Assembly (NCBI RefSeq): GCF_902499045.1 | Contig: NZ_CABVPL010000019.1 | Span: forward strand, 1-64,000 | Length of the DNA: 64,000 bases | Reading direction: 5' to 3' | From: Burkholderia latens | GTDB taxonomy: Bacteria; Pseudomonadota; Gammaproteobacteria; Burkholderiales; Burkholderiaceae | Program-made: the position numbers and the translations under genes | The notes under the pieces: generated by a model | The model's input: only the letters and a program-made list of their open reading frames with translations | Told to the model about the DNA's origin: nothing | The model's database searches: none | Part shown: in pieces, positions 31,004-41,631 of the stretch | Layout: the number at the start of each line of letters is the position of its first letter | Numbering within the stretch: position 1 is the stretch's first letter

Positions 31004-31954
31004 TCAGTGAAAAAGTTCGTCGTAGTCTACCGTGGCCGTGCCGAGCTTGCCGACGACGATGCCCGCGGCGCGGTTCGCCAGCACGACGGCGTCGACGAGC
31101 GGCACGCCGGCGCCGAGCATCGTCGCGACGGTCGCGATCACGGTATCGCCCGCGCCCGACACGTCGTACACCTCGCGCGCCAGTGCCGGCGCATGCAGTT
31201 CGCCGTTCGCGGAGAAGAGCGTCATCCCCTCTTCCGAACGCGTGAGCAGCAGCGCATCGAGGTCGAGGTCCGCGCGCAGCTTCGCGACGCGTGCGCGCAA
31301 GTCGTCTTCCGAATGCCAATGACCGATCACTTCGCGTAGTTCGGAGCGATTCGGCGTGATCAGCGATGCACCGCGATAGCGCTCCCAGTCCCCGCCCTTC
31401 GGATCGACGAGCACGGCCTTGCCGGCCGCGCGCGCCTTCTCGATCATCGTCGTCACGTGCGTGAGGCCGCCTTTCGCGTAATCCGACATCAGCACGACGT
31501 CGTGCTCCGGTAGCAGCACGTCGAACCGCGCGAGCCCCGCCAGCAGCACCTCGTGCGTCGGCATCGCCTCGAAGTCGACGCGCAGCAGTTGCTGCTGGCG
31601 CGCGAGCACGCGCAGCTTGATGGTGGTCGGCAGCGCCGCGTCGCGTTCGAGATAGGGCGTCACGCCGCTGCTGTCGAGCAGCTCGACGATCCGCTCGCCC
31701 GGTTCGTCGCAACCGACCACGCACAGCAGGCCGGCCTGGCCGCCGAGCGTCACCGCGTTGCGCGCGACGTTGGCCGCGCCGCCGAGCCGCTCTTCCTGAC
31801 GCTGCACGTGAACGACGGGCACCGGTGCTTCCGGTGAAATACGGTCGACGTTGCCGAACCAGTAACGGTCGAGCATCACGTCGCCGACGACGAGCACGCG
31901 CGAGCGCGCGAGCTGCGCGCGCGGTACCGGCACCACTTCGCGAAGGGTAGTCAT
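31004..31954 (-). CDS. hldA: D-glycero-beta-D-manno-heptose-7-phosphate kinase (HldE domain I / HldA)
   Basis: Phosphorylates heptose-7-phosphate at C1, for the lipopolysaccharide core. The 316-residue PfkB-type kinase has GGAANVARN (ribokinase signature 1), [10 protein letters not shown] and [14 protein letters not shown] (signature 2 with catalytic Asp). In E. coli the kinase is fused to a nucleotidyltransferase in HldE; only the kinase half is present here, so a separate transferase (hldC) should lie elsewhere. The start at 31954 is eight bases after the ugd stop; an in-frame ATG at 31993 overlaps ugd. Confidence 0.93.
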   Translation of the reverse strand: MTTLREVVPVPRAQLARSRVLVVGDVMLDRYWFGNVDRISPEAPVPVVHVQRQEERLGGAANVARNAVTLGGQAGLLCVVGCDEPGERIVELLDSSGVTPYLERDAALPTTIKLRVLARQQQLLRVDFEAMPTHEVLLAGLARFDVLLPEHDVVLMSDYAKGGLTHVTTMIEKARAAGKAVLVDPKGGDWERYRGASLITPNRSELREVIGHWHSEDDLRARVAKLRADLDLDALLLTRSEEGMTLFSANGELHAPALAREVYDVSGAGDTVIATVATMLGAGVPLVDAVVLANRAAGIVVGKLGTATVDYDELFH

Positions 31955-31961
31955 CGTTCGC

Positions 31962-33362
31962 TCATCCACGGGAAAGGGACTGGGGATCGACATGCGGACG
32001 GCCGATCGCGTGGTAGTCGATGCCGAGCTCGGCCATGGCGTCCGGCTCGTACAGGTTGCGCCCGTCGAAGATCACCGGCGCCTTCAGTTCCGCCTTCAGC
32101 CGCGTGAAATCCGGGCTGCGGAACTCCTTCCACTCGGTGACGATCACGAGCGCGTCCGCGGCCGTCACGGCCGCGTCCTGCGTATCGACGAAGTTCAGGC
32201 GCGCGAGCGCGTCGGAGCCGTCGCCGAGATCGAGCGCGAACACGCGGCGCGCTTCGTCGATCGCGACCGGGTCGTACGCGCGCACGGTCGCGCCGCGCTC
32301 GAGCAGCGCGCCGATCAGCCGGCGGCTCGGCGCCTCGCGCATGTCGTCCGTATTGGGCTTGAACGCGAGGCCCCAGACCGCGAATTCGCGGCCGGTCAGG
32401 TCCGCGCCGAAACGCTGCTCGATCTTGCCGATCAGCACGTCCTTCTGCGCGGAGTTGGCCGCTTCGACGGCCTCCAGAATCCGCAGCGGCTGGCCGTTCT
32501 CGCCGGCCGTGCGGATCAGCGCCTGCACGTCCTTCGGAAAGCACGAGCCGCCGTAACCGACGCCCGCGTACAGGAAGTGATAGCCGATGCGCGGATCGGA
32601 GCCGATCCCGCGGCGCACGGCTTCAATGTCGGCGCCGACCTTGTCCGCGAGATTCGACATTTCGTTCATGAACGAGATGCGCGTCGCGAGCATCGCATTC
32701 GCCGCATATTTCGAGAATTCCGCCGACCGCACGTCCATGTAGATCGTGCGTTCGTGGTTGCGGTTGAACGGCGCGTACAGCTTCTTCATCTTCTCGCGCG
32801 CGATCGTGCCCGTCTCGTCGTCGTCGACGCCGATGATGATGCGGTCCGGACGCATGAAATCCTCGACGGCCGCGCCTTCCTTGAGGAACTCGGGATTCGA
32901 AACGACCGAGAAGCGGTGCGCGACGCTGCCCGCGAGCCCGCGCGCGCCGAGCGCCTCGTCGACCACGCCGCGCACGCGCTGCGCGGTGCCGACCGGCACC
33001 GTCGACTTGTCGACGATCACCTTGAACCCGGTCATGTGACGGCCGATGTTGCGCGCGGCCTCGAGCACGTATTGCAGGTCGGCCGAGCCGTCCTCGTCGG
33101 GCGGCGTGCCGACCGCGATGAACTGGATCTCGCCGTGCGCGACGCTCGCCTCGATGTCGGTCGAGAAACGCAGGCGGCCGGCCGCGCGGTTACGCGCGAT
33201 GATGTCCAGCAGCCCCGGTTCGTGAATCGGCATCCCGCCGTTGTTCAGGATGTCGATCTTGCGCGGATCGACGTCGAGACAGAAAACGTCGTGGCCGATC
33301 TCGGCGAGACAGGAGCCCGTGACGAGACCGACGTAGCCGGTGCCGATGATGGTGATTTTCAT
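31962..33362 (-). CDS. ugd: UDP-glucose 6-dehydrogenase
   Basis: Oxidises UDP-glucose to UDP-glucuronate with two NAD, feeding 4-amino-4-deoxy-arabinose (lipid A) and exopolysaccharide. In 466 residues: NAD-binding [15 protein letters not shown] at the start, catalytic Cys in YGGSCFPKD near 260, and the C-terminal domain [20 protein letters not shown]. It is directly followed by hldA (eight bases), so lipopolysaccharide sugar synthesis is grouped here. Confidence 0.97.
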   Translation of the reverse strand: MKITIIGTGYVGLVTGSCLAEIGHDVFCLDVDPRKIDILNNGGMPIHEPGLLDIIARNRAAGRLRFSTDIEASVAHGEIQFIAVGTPPDEDGSADLQYVLEAARNIGRHMTGFKVIVDKSTVPVGTAQRVRGVVDEALGARGLAGSVAHRFSVVSNPEFLKEGAAVEDFMRPDRIIIGVDDDETGTIAREKMKKLYAPFNRNHERTIYMDVRSAEFSKYAANAMLATRISFMNEMSNLADKVGADIEAVRRGIGSDPRIGYHFLYAGVGYGGSCFPKDVQALIRTAGENGQPLRILEAVEAANSAQKDVLIGKIEQRFGADLTGREFAVWGLAFKPNTDDMREAPSRRLIGALLERGATVRAYDPVAIDEARRVFALDLGDGSDALARLNFVDTQDAAVTAADALVIVTEWKEFRSPDFTRLKAELKAPVIFDGRNLYEPDAMAELGIDYHAIGRPHVDPQSLSRG

Positions 33363-33452
33363 AGATGTTCCGGTACTTCCCGGTGATTGACTAACTTGGC
33401 CGCCAGGCCGGGCCCGGCGGCGACCGCCGCGTGTCGCTGCCGCGCGCCGGGA

Positions 33453-34625
33453 TCAGCCGGGCATCGCGGGTTCGATGCGACGCGGCGCATAGGTTTCCCA
33501 GCCGCTGCAGCCGGGGCACTGCCAATAGAAGAGCCGTGCCCGGAAACCGCAATTCTGGCACGTATACCGTGGCAGATTCTTGGTGCGCTGCTTGATCAGC
33601 GCCCGCATCATTTCAAGTTCCTTACGGCGCGGCTCGTCGGCGGCCGCGATCTGCGCGTCGAGCAGATGCAGCATGCCCGACAGGTTCGGCGACTTTTCCA
33701 TCTGCGTGCGCGCGAGCGTATGCGCAGCTTCCTGACCGCGCAATCCGGCGATGTGCTGGTACGCGATGTCGAGCAGGTCGTTAGACGGATAGCGATCGAC
33801 GTAGCCCATCAGCAGCTCGGCGCCCTCGACCGGCTTGCCGAGCGCGACATAGGCCTTCATCAGCTTGTCGGCGACGAGCGGCAGATACGCCGGATTCTGC
33901 GCTTCGACGCGCTTCCAGTGCTCGACCGCGGCCGCATGATCGCCCGCGGCTTGCGCGGCGTCGCCGGACAGGATCGTCGCGCGGACGTTCTGCGGATTCG
34001 CCGCGAGCGCGAGCTTCAACTGGTCGGCCGCGGCCGCTGCGTTCTTGCGCTGCAGCGCGTCCTGCGCGAGTTCGCAGTGAAACTGCGCGATTTCGATGCC
34101 GAGCGGCTTGTCGCTCATCGACTCGATGCGCTTCGCCGTATCGATCGACTTGTTCCAGTCTTTCTCGATCTCGTAGATCGTCAGCAGCGCCCGCTGCGCG
34201 CCGAGCGCGTAGTCGCCATCGGCGAGCCGGTGGAACGCCTCCTCGGCACGATCCAGCAGGCCGGCCTTCAGGAAGTCCTGGCCGAGCTCGTACAGCGCGT
34301 GATCGCGCTCGTTGACCGGCAGGTCCGTGCGGCTCAGCAGGTTCTGGTGGACGCGGATCGCGCGGTCGGTTTCGCCGCGGCGGCGGAACAGGTTGCCGAG
34401 CGCGAAGTGCAACTCGACCGTCTCCGGGTCGAGCTTCGCGACTTCGATGAACGCGTCGATCGCCTTGTCCGGTTGTTCGTTCAACAGAAAATTCAGGCCG
34501 CGGAAATACGATCGCGGCAGGTTGGCGCTCTCCGACAGGAGGTTCTTCAGGTCATAACGTGACGCCGCCCAGCCGAGCGCGAACGCCACCGGTATCGCGA
34601 GCAACCACCAGAAATCCAGATCCAT
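33453..34625 (-). CDS. lapB: Lipopolysaccharide assembly protein LapB (YciM)
   Basis: A 390-residue membrane-anchored TPR protein that controls LpxC stability and lipopolysaccharide transport assembly. One N-terminal helix (LDFWWLLAIPVAFALGW) anchors it; TPR-type helical pairs fill the middle; the C-terminus has a rubredoxin-like zinc site with CxxC pairs, CQNCG and CPGCS. It forms a pair with lapA just upstream, as in E. coli. Confidence 0.94.
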   Translation of the reverse strand: MDLDFWWLLAIPVAFALGWAASRYDLKNLLSESANLPRSYFRGLNFLLNEQPDKAIDAFIEVAKLDPETVELHFALGNLFRRRGETDRAIRVHQNLLSRTDLPVNERDHALYELGQDFLKAGLLDRAEEAFHRLADGDYALGAQRALLTIYEIEKDWNKSIDTAKRIESMSDKPLGIEIAQFHCELAQDALQRKNAAAAADQLKLALAANPQNVRATILSGDAAQAAGDHAAAVEHWKRVEAQNPAYLPLVADKLMKAYVALGKPVEGAELLMGYVDRYPSNDLLDIAYQHIAGLRGQEAAHTLARTQMEKSPNLSGMLHLLDAQIAAADEPRRKELEMMRALIKQRTKNLPRYTCQNCGFRARLFYWQCPGCSGWETYAPRRIEPAMPG

Positions 34626-34678
34626 GCGAAATATCGAAGCAGAGACGAAAACCGCGCGAAGATCGCGCGGCGTCCGAG

Positions 34679-34972
34679 TTAAATGACGGGCGGCATCGGC
34701 GGCTGGTCGACGATGGCCGGGGTTTCGCGGGCCGCGCGCAGATCACGCTTCAGGCGCCCGTTCTCGAGACGCATGCGGAAGATCGCCGACAGCGCGGACA
34801 GCAGGCCGGCCAGCAGCCCGACCACGAAGAACGCGAGGCCGATCAGGATCAGCGGCGCTTGCCATGCATAGCCGGCAAGGAAATTCAGCGTCGCGGTTTG
34901 CGTATTGGCCAGCGCGAGCACCAGCAGCAGCACGAACACCAATACCCGGATCAGCCAGACGATAAACTTCAT
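34679..34972 (-). CDS. lapA: LapA family inner-membrane protein (DUF1049)
   Basis: A 97-residue protein with two hydrophobic helices (residues 5-24 and about 40-62) and a charged C-terminal coil. The layout is the DUF1049/LapA family; in E. coli LapA works with LapB in LpxC control. It is 53 bases upstream of lapB on the same strand. ATG at 34972 gives MKFIVWLIRVLVFVLL, the usual start. Confidence 0.88.
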   Translation of the reverse strand: MKFIVWLIRVLVFVLLLVLALANTQTATLNFLAGYAWQAPLILIGLAFFVVGLLAGLLSALSAIFRMRLENGRLKRDLRAARETPAIVDQPPMPPVI

Positions 34973-35110
34973 GTAGCCCTCTCGTTGTTGAGGTTTGCCG
35001 AGGCGCGCGACTCCCCTTCGCAGCGCCGAATCGACCCGTATTGTAAAGGAAGCGTTTCCGCGTCAGCGCACATCCTGCCGGCGCACGGCGGCCACACGTC
35101 CGCCGGAAAT

Positions 35111-35142
35111 GAAAAAAGCGCCCGCAAGGGGCGCTTCTTTCT
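35111..35142 (-). terminator. Terminator after ihfB
   Basis: AAGCGCCC / GGGCGCTT stem; on the minus strand it is followed by TTTTTTC. It lies between ihfB and lapA. Confidence 0.9.
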
Positions 35143-35183
35143 TCAGCCTTCGCCGGACAGATTCCGGGCACACCGAACGGCGT

Positions 35184-35507
35184 TCAACGCTCGTCGTCCG
35201 GATCATCAGCTTTCAGCGGCTCGCCGGCGCGGCCGTCGACGCGTTCACGCAATTCCTTGCCGGGCTTGAAGTGCGGCACGAACTTCTCGGGCACTTGCAC
35301 TTTCTCACCCGACTTCGGGTTGCGTCCGACGCGCGCCGGGCGACGGTTGAGGCCGAAACTGCCGAAACCGCGAATTTCGATGCGGTGCCCTTTCGACAGG
35401 GCGTCGGACATCGCATCGAGCATCGTTTTCACTGCGAAATCCGCATCCTTGAGGACAAGTTGCGGAAATCGCAGTGCCAGCTGCGCGACCAACTCGGATT
35501 TGGTCAT
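35184..35507 (-). CDS. ihfB: Integration host factor beta subunit
   Basis: A 107-residue DNA-bending protein that partners IhfA in recombination, replication and transcription. The HU/IHF beta-arm motif [29 protein letters not shown] is present, with [10 protein letters not shown] at the start. The C-terminal Glu/Asp-rich tail is about ten residues longer than the E. coli protein. It follows rpsA by 22 bases, the same order as in E. coli. Confidence 0.96.
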   Translation of the reverse strand: MTKSELVAQLALRFPQLVLKDADFAVKTMLDAMSDALSKGHRIEIRGFGSFGLNRRPARVGRNPKSGEKVQVPEKFVPHFKPGKELRERVDGRAGEPLKADDPDDER

Positions 35508-35529
35508 ACTTCAGCAGACCTCGTGAGGC

Positions 35530-37242
35530 TTACTGGTTCTGGCCGTCGAGCTTCGCCTTCAGCAGCGCGCCGAGGTTGGTCGTACCGGTCGCAGCAGCGC
35601 TGGTGTCCGACTGCAGGCCGCGGATCGCTTCCTGTTGTTCAGCCGAATCCTTCGCCTTGATCGACAGGTTGATGCCACGCGACTTGCGATCGATGTTGAT
35701 CACCATCGCGTTGACCTTGTCGCCTTCCTTCAGCACGTTGCGTGCGTCTTCGACGCGATCCTGCGAGATTTCCGATGCGCGCAGGTAGCCTTCGACGTCG
35801 CCCGTCAGCGTAATGACGGCGCCCTTCGCATCGACCGACTTCACCACGCCGTCGACGATCGAACCCTTGTCGTTCATTGCAACGTAGTTGCTGAACGGGT
35901 CGCCTTCGAGCTGCTTGATGCCGAGCGAAATGCGCTCCTTCTCGACGTCGATGCCGAGCACGATCGCTTCGACTTCGTCGCCCTTCTTGTACTTGCGAAC
36001 GGCTTCTTCACCGGCTTCGCTCCACGACAGGTCCGACAGGTGGACCAGGCCGTCGATGCCGCCCGGCAGACCGATGAACACGCCGAAGTCGGTGATCGAC
36101 TTGATTGCGCCCGTGATCTTGTCGCCCTTCTTGAAGTTGCGGCTGAAGTCATCCCACGGATTCGGCTTGCACTGCTTCATGCCGAGGCTGATACGACGGC
36201 GGTCTTCGTCGATCTCGAGGACCATGACTTCGACTTCGTCGCCCAGCTGGACAACCTTCGACGGCGCAACGTTCTTGTTGGTCCAGTCCATTTCCGACAC
36301 GTGGACGAGGCCTTCGATGCCCGATTCCACTTCGACGAATGCGCCGTAGTCGGTGATGTTCGTGACCTTGCCGAACAGGCGCGTGCCCGACGGGTAACGG
36401 CGCGAGATGCCTTCCCACGGATCGTCGCCCAGTTGCTTGATGCCCAGCGACACGCGGTTCTTCTCTTGGTCGAACTTGAGGATCTTCGCGGTGACTTCCT
36501 GGCCAACCGACAGGACTTCGCTCGGGTGACGCACACGACGCCATGCGATGTCGGTGATGTGCAGCAGGCCGTCGATGCCGCCGAGGTCGACGAACGCACC
36601 GTAATCGGTGATGTTCTTGACCACGCCGTTGACGATCGCGCCTTCCTTCAGCGTCTCGAGCAGCTTCGCGCGCTCTTCGCCTTGCGTTGCCTCGATGACT
36701 GCACGACGCGACAGCACGACGTTGTTACGCTTGCGATCGAGCTTGATCACGCGGAACTCGAGCGTCTTGCCTTCGTACGGCGTCGTGTCCTTGACCGGAC
36801 GCGTGTCGACCAGCGAACCCGGCAGGAACGCGCGGATGCCGTTGACCATCACGGTCATGCCGCCCTTCACCTTGCCGGTGATCGTGCCGGTGACGAGTTC
36901 GTTGTTGTCGAGGGCCTTTTCCAGCGACAGCCACGATGCGAGGCGCTTCGCCTTGTCGCGCGACAGGATCGTGTCGCCGTAGCCGTTTTCGAGTGCGTCG
37001 ATCGCGACGGACACGAAATCGCCCGCCTGCACCTCAACCTCGCCCTGATCGTTCAGGAATTCCTCGATCGGAATGTAAGCCTCGGACTTCAGGCCTGCAT
37101 TGACGACCACGAAGTTGTGGTCGACGCGCACGACTTCGGCGGAGATCACTTCGCCGGCGCGCATGTCTTGGCGGGTCAGCGACTCTTCGAACAGAGCCGC
37201 AAAGGATTCGGTATTCGGGGTGGAGGTTTGCAGGTCGGACAT
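35530..37242 (-). CDS. rpsA: 30S ribosomal protein S1
   Basis: A 570-residue RNA-binding protein with six S1-type repeats; for example [28 protein letters not shown], and [14 protein letters not shown] are successive repeat cores. It binds mRNA leaders during translation initiation. The start [13 protein letters not shown] at 37242 is preferred; the ORF extends 25 codons further upstream without family match. The order cmk-rpsA-ihfB matches E. coli. Confidence 0.97.
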   Translation of the reverse strand: MSDLQTSTPNTESFAALFEESLTRQDMRAGEVISAEVVRVDHNFVVVNAGLKSEAYIPIEEFLNDQGEVEVQAGDFVSVAIDALENGYGDTILSRDKAKRLASWLSLEKALDNNELVTGTITGKVKGGMTVMVNGIRAFLPGSLVDTRPVKDTTPYEGKTLEFRVIKLDRKRNNVVLSRRAVIEATQGEERAKLLETLKEGAIVNGVVKNITDYGAFVDLGGIDGLLHITDIAWRRVRHPSEVLSVGQEVTAKILKFDQEKNRVSLGIKQLGDDPWEGISRRYPSGTRLFGKVTNITDYGAFVEVESGIEGLVHVSEMDWTNKNVAPSKVVQLGDEVEVMVLEIDEDRRRISLGMKQCKPNPWDDFSRNFKKGDKITGAIKSITDFGVFIGLPGGIDGLVHLSDLSWSEAGEEAVRKYKKGDEVEAIVLGIDVEKERISLGIKQLEGDPFSNYVAMNDKGSIVDGVVKSVDAKGAVITLTGDVEGYLRASEISQDRVEDARNVLKEGDKVNAMVINIDRKSRGINLSIKAKDSAEQQEAIRGLQSDTSAAATGTTNLGALLKAKLDGQNQ

Positions 37243-37382
37243 AAAAATCTGATTGTGCATGGATCGCTGTGCCACGCCGGCCGGAATGGCAGGCTGAAAG
37301 GGCCAGATCGAAGCCACACGGGGTTAAGGGTTTCAAACACGCTTCGCGCTCACGCGCGGAGCACCTACTGCCGCCCGCCTTC

Positions 37383-38069
37383 TCAGGCTGGCTGGCCCAG
37401 CGCGCGGTACCACTGCAGCACCTGGTCGACGGCTTCATCGACCGACAGCGCCGACGTATCGAGCAGCTGGGCATCTGCCGCGGGCTTCAGCGGCGCGGCT
37501 GCGCGATTGCTGTCGCGCGCGTCACGTTCACGGAGATCCCGGAGCAAGTCATCCATATTAGCAGAAAAACCTTTTTGCATCAATTGCTTATGCCGTCTGG
37601 CCGCGCGCGCCTCGGCGCTGGCCGTCAGGAACACCTTCAGCACGGCATCCGGGAAGATCACCGTACCCATGTCGCGGCCGTCCGCGACGAGGCCCGGCGT
37701 CTTGCGGAACGCGCGCTGGCGCGCCACCAGCGCGGCCCGCACCGGCCCGTGCACGGCAATCGCCGACGCGCGGTTGCCGACCGCTTCGGCACGGATGTCG
37801 TTCGACACGTCGACGCCGTCCAGCTGCGCGCAACCCTCGCGGAAGGTAATGTGAAGATCGTCGATCAGCTTCACGAGCGCGTCGATGTCCTCGGCCGCGA
37901 TGCCGTAGCGCACGCTCGCGAGCGCCGCGAGCCGGTACAGCGCGCCGCTGTCGAGCAGGTGGAAGCCAAGATGCGCGGCGACGAGCGCCGCGACGGTGCC
38001 CTTGCCGGAGGCGGTCGGACCGTCGATCGTGATGACGGGAGTCGGGTGAAAGGGTCGGGTCGATTTCAT
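37383..38069 (-). CDS. cmk: Cytidylate kinase
   Basis: Phosphorylates CMP and dCMP. In 228 residues the P-loop [15 protein letters not shown] is at 14-28 and the NMP-binding [10 protein letters not shown] loop follows. Length is typical. It sits 13 bases after aroA and upstream of rpsA. Confidence 0.96.
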   Translation of the reverse strand: MKSTRPFHPTPVITIDGPTASGKGTVAALVAAHLGFHLLDSGALYRLAALASVRYGIAAEDIDALVKLIDDLHITFREGCAQLDGVDVSNDIRAEAVGNRASAIAVHGPVRAALVARQRAFRKTPGLVADGRDMGTVIFPDAVLKVFLTASAEARAARRHKQLMQKGFSANMDDLLRDLRERDARDSNRAAAPLKPAADAQLLDTSALSVDEAVDQVLQWYRALGQPA

Positions 38070-38082
38070 CGGGTACGGTCGG

Positions 38083-39387
38083 TCAGGCTTTGGCGAGCGC
38101 GGCGAAGCGGTCGAAATAGTCGGGGAACGTCTTGCCGACGCACTTCGGATCGTTGATCCGCACGGGCACGCCGCCCAGGCTGACGAGCGAGAAGCACATC
38201 GCCATCCGGTGATCGTCGTACGTGTCGATCGCCGCGCTCGGCGTGAGCCGTTGCGGCGGCGTGACGACCAGGTAGTCGGGCCCTTCTTCGACGATCGCGC
38301 CGACCTTGCGCAGCTCGGTCGCCATCGCGGCGATGCGGTCGGTTTCCTTCACGCGCCAGCTCGCGATGTTGCGCAGCGTGCTCGTGCCGCTCGCGAACAG
38401 CGCGGCGACCGCGATCGTCATCGCCGCGTCCGGAATCAGGTTGAAGTCCATGTCGATGGGCTCGAGCTTGCCGTGGTCGTGGCCGATGCCGCGCACTTCG
38501 ATCCAGTCGTCGCCCATCGTCACGTTCGCGCCCATCTGCATCAGCGCGTTCGCGAAACCGACGTCGCCCTGGATGCTCGCGCGCCCCACGCCCTCGACGC
38601 GCAGCGGGCCGCCGCCGAGCGCGCCGGCCGCGAGGAAGTACGAGGCCGACGACGCATCGCCTTCGACCATGATCCGGCCCGGCGAACGATAGCGGACGCC
38701 GGCCGGCACGACGAAGCGCTGCCAGCCGTCTCGCTCGACGGTCACGCCGAAGCGTTCCATCAGCCGGATCGTGATGTCGATGTACGGCTTCGAGATCAGC
38801 TCGCCGTCGACTTCGACGACTATCCTCCCGTCCTTCGCCTTCACGAGCGGCAGCGTCATCAGCAGCGCGGTGAGGAACTGGCTCGACACGTCGCCGCGCA
38901 CGCGAATCGGCGCATCGACCGTGATCGCCGCCGGCTTGATCCGCAGCGGCGGGAAACCTTCGTTCTGCTCGTAGTCGATCTGCGCGCCGATCTGCCGCAG
39001 GCCGTCGACGAGGTCACCGATCGGCCGCTCGTGCATGCGCGGCACGCCGTGCACGCGATAGTCGCCGCCGTTCACGGCGAGCGCTGCCGTCAGCGGGCGC
39101 ACCGCGGTGCCCGCATTGCCGAGGAACAGATCGGCCGTCTTCGCGGTGAACGCGCCGCGCGTGCCGGTGACGACGCAGGTGTCGCCGTCGCGCGCGAGCT
39201 TCACGCCGAGCTTGCCGAGCGCGTCGAGCATCACGCGCGTGTCGTCGGAATCGAGCAGGTTCGTGATCGTGGTTTCGCCTTCGGCGAGCGCCGCGAGCAG
39301 CAGCACGCGGTTCGAGATGCTCTTCGAGCCGGGCAGGCGCACGGTGCCCGATGCGCTGGAATACGGGCCGAGATCGAGATAGTCCAT
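38083..39387 (-). CDS. aroA: 3-phosphoshikimate 1-carboxyvinyltransferase (EPSP synthase)
   Basis: Sixth step of the shikimate pathway. The 434-residue protein begins [11 protein letters not shown], with the substrate-binding [33 protein letters not shown] near residue 92 and [10 protein letters not shown]-type stretch follow. The [11 protein letters not shown] sequence has the unsubstituted Gly and Pro residues of a glyphosate-sensitive class I enzyme, by family knowledge. The start ATG is 13 bases after the tyrA stop. Confidence 0.97.
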   Translation of the reverse strand: MDYLDLGPYSSASGTVRLPGSKSISNRVLLLAALAEGETTITNLLDSDDTRVMLDALGKLGVKLARDGDTCVVTGTRGAFTAKTADLFLGNAGTAVRPLTAALAVNGGDYRVHGVPRMHERPIGDLVDGLRQIGAQIDYEQNEGFPPLRIKPAAITVDAPIRVRGDVSSQFLTALLMTLPLVKAKDGRIVVEVDGELISKPYIDITIRLMERFGVTVERDGWQRFVVPAGVRYRSPGRIMVEGDASSASYFLAAGALGGGPLRVEGVGRASIQGDVGFANALMQMGANVTMGDDWIEVRGIGHDHGKLEPIDMDFNLIPDAAMTIAVAALFASGTSTLRNIASWRVKETDRIAAMATELRKVGAIVEEGPDYLVVTPPQRLTPSAAIDTYDDHRMAMCFSLVSLGGVPVRINDPKCVGKTFPDYFDRFAALAKA

Positions 39388-39400
39388 GGGAGTCGTCCTG

Positions 39401-40327
39401 TTATTTCTTGACCGGTTCGGCAGCGGGCTGCGCGCCGCGCTCCTGCCATGCCTTGCGTGCCGCGCGCGAGCGCGTGAACACGGCTTCGAGCGCCGCGCCG
39501 TCGCCGGCGTCGATCGCCGCACGCAGCCGTGCGAGCACGCGCGTGTAACCGTCGAGTTCGTCGAGCAGCGCCGCGCGATTCGCGACGCACACGTCGCGCC
39601 ACATTTCCGGGCTCGACGCAGCAATGCGCGTGAAGTCGCGGAAGCCGCCCGCCGCATACGAGAATTTCAGTTCGGCATCCGCCTCGCCGAGGATCTGCTC
39701 GACGAGCGCGAACGACAGCACGTGCGGCAAATGGCTGATCGACGCGAACACGCGGTCGTGCTGCGACGTGCTCATCGTGCGCACGTCGGCGCCGGTCGCA
39801 CGCCACATCGCATCGATCCGCGCGATGGCGTCAGGCGCGTTCTCCGGCAGCGGACACAGCACGACGTTACGGCCGACGTACAGATCCGGCAGCGCGGCTT
39901 CGACGCCGCTCGACTCGCGTCCGGCGATCGGATGCCCCGGCACGAACTGCGCGATCCGCGCACCGAGCGCATCGCGCGCGGCTTCGACGACGTCGGACTT
40001 GGTGCTGCCCGCGTCGGTGACGATCGTCGCCGCGTCGAGCCACGGCGCGATGCGCGCGAGCAGCGGGCGCGTCTGCGCGACGGGCGCGGCCAGCAGCACG
40101 AGGTCGGCGCCGGCCAGCGCGTCGCGCAGTTGCGCGTCGTCGTCGAGCGACGCCGCGCGATCGATCACGCCGAGCGCAAGCGCTCGCTCGACCGACGCCC
40201 GCGAACGGCCGACGCCGACGACTTCACCCGCGCCGCCGGGTGCCCGTTCGCGCAGTGCGCGCGCCAGCGATCCGCCGATCAGGCCGACGCCGAAAATGAC
40301 CAGTTTGTTGAATGCAAAGCCTGACAC
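39401..40327 (-). CDS. tyrA: Prephenate dehydrogenase
   Basis: Oxidative decarboxylation of prephenate toward tyrosine. The 308-residue protein has [15 protein letters not shown] for NAD(P) at residues 13-27, the [15 protein letters not shown] motif and [14 protein letters not shown] in the helical dimerisation domain. The start is GTG at 40327; no ATG and no strong ribosome site is nearby. The frame stays open into pheA as a GC-rich shadow. It is in the serC-pheA-tyrA-aroA-cmk-rpsA run. A histidinol-phosphate aminotransferase sometimes found between pheA and tyrA is absent. Confidence 0.9.
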   Translation of the reverse strand: MSGFAFNKLVIFGVGLIGGSLARALRERAPGGAGEVVGVGRSRASVERALALGVIDRAASLDDDAQLRDALAGADLVLLAAPVAQTRPLLARIAPWLDAATIVTDAGSTKSDVVEAARDALGARIAQFVPGHPIAGRESSGVEAALPDLYVGRNVVLCPLPENAPDAIARIDAMWRATGADVRTMSTSQHDRVFASISHLPHVLSFALVEQILGEADAELKFSYAAGGFRDFTRIAASSPEMWRDVCVANRAALLDELDGYTRVLARLRAAIDAGDGAALEAVFTRSRAARKAWQERGAQPAAEPVKK

Positions 40328-40515
40328 GACATGAGCCAAGTGACGCGCGCGGAACGGTGCCCCGCGCACGGAAGTCCAGATTCCGGGTAACGGGCGCGCA
40401 CCCGGTGCGCACCCGCGCCGGCTACCGCCCGAACCCGCCTTCGGCAGTGCCGCCCGGCCTGCCCTGCCCGCTTCGCCGCGGCGCGTACGCGCGGCGGGCG
40501 ATGGGTCGCCGCGCG

Positions 40516-41598
40516 TCAGCGCGCGCGCGGATACGATCCGAGGATCTTCAGGAACGCGGCCTTCTGACCGAGTTCCGCGAGCGCGGCGGCTACGGCCGGC
40601 TCGTCCCGATGCCCTTCGATGTCGATGTAGAAGTAATACTCCCACGTGCCGACCCGCGCCGGGCGCGACTCGAAGCGCGTCATCGACACGCCGTGCCGCG
40701 CGAGCGGCTCGAGCAGCTTGAACACGGCACCCGGCTCGTTCTTCACCGACACGATCAGCGACGTCTGGTCGTGACCGCTTTGCCCGGCCGGATGCTTGCC
40801 GATGATCACGAAGCGCGTGCGGTTGTGCGGATCGTCCTGGATCAGCGAGAACGCGATCTGCAGCCCGTAATGCGCGGCCGCTCGATCGCCGGCGATCGCG
40901 GCCACGGTCGGATCCGCCGCCGCGAGGCGCGCAGCCTCGGCATTGCTCGCCACCGCCTGCCGCTCGAGCTGCGGCGCGTTCGCGGCGAGCCACTGCTGGC
41001 ATTGCGCGAGCGCCTGCGCATGCGCGCAGACACGCGTCACGCCGTCGAGCGTGCCGCTCTGCGTGAGCAGGTTGTGATGGATGGGCAACGCAAGCTCGCC
41101 GCTGATCAGCAGCTGGGTCTGCAGCAGCAGGTCGAGCGTGCGCGACACCGCGCCTTCGGTCGAATTCTCGACCGGCGCGATGCCGAATGCGGCCGCGCCT
41201 GCCTCGACGGAGCGGAACACCTCGTCGATCGACGGGCACGGCAGCCCTTCGATCGACTGGCCGAAATACTCGAACATCGCCTGTTCGCTGTACGTGCCGA
41301 CCGGCCCGAGGAACGCGACGTGAATCGTCTGCTCAAGCGCGCGGCTCGCGGCCATGATCTCGCGCCAGATCGCGCTGATGTGCTCGCCCGCGAGCGGCCC
41401 CGCGCTCATGTCCTGCAGCCGCGCGATCACCTGCAGCTCGCGCTCCGGCCGGAACACCGGCGCGTTGAAATGCTTCTTGACCTCGCCTACCTCGAGCGCG
41501 ACCGCGGCGCGCTGGTTCAGGAGCGCGATCAGCTGTGCGTCGATCGCATCGATGCGGTCGCGCAGCGGTTTCAGGCGGGAATTCAGTTCGTCGTCCAT
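40516..41598 (-). CDS. pheA: Bifunctional chorismate mutase / prephenate dehydratase
   Basis: A 360-residue P-protein making phenylpyruvate. Residues 1-90 are the AroQ-type mutase (LRDRIDAIDAQLIALLNQRAAVALEVGEVK), 92-280 the dehydratase (FLGPVGTYSEQA, the GIAPVENSTEGAV motif), and 290-360 the ACT domain with GVSMTRFESRPAR for phenylalanine feedback. Follows serC by 33 bases. Confidence 0.96.
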   Translation of the reverse strand: MDDELNSRLKPLRDRIDAIDAQLIALLNQRAAVALEVGEVKKHFNAPVFRPERELQVIARLQDMSAGPLAGEHISAIWREIMAASRALEQTIHVAFLGPVGTYSEQAMFEYFGQSIEGLPCPSIDEVFRSVEAGAAAFGIAPVENSTEGAVSRTLDLLLQTQLLISGELALPIHHNLLTQSGTLDGVTRVCAHAQALAQCQQWLAANAPQLERQAVASNAEAARLAAADPTVAAIAGDRAAAHYGLQIAFSLIQDDPHNRTRFVIIGKHPAGQSGHDQTSLIVSVKNEPGAVFKLLEPLARHGVSMTRFESRPARVGTWEYYFYIDIEGHRDEPAVAAALAELGQKAAFLKILGSYPRAR

Positions 41599-41631
41599 GC
41601 GTTTTGCCGTGCTGTGTGAACAGCGCCGCCG

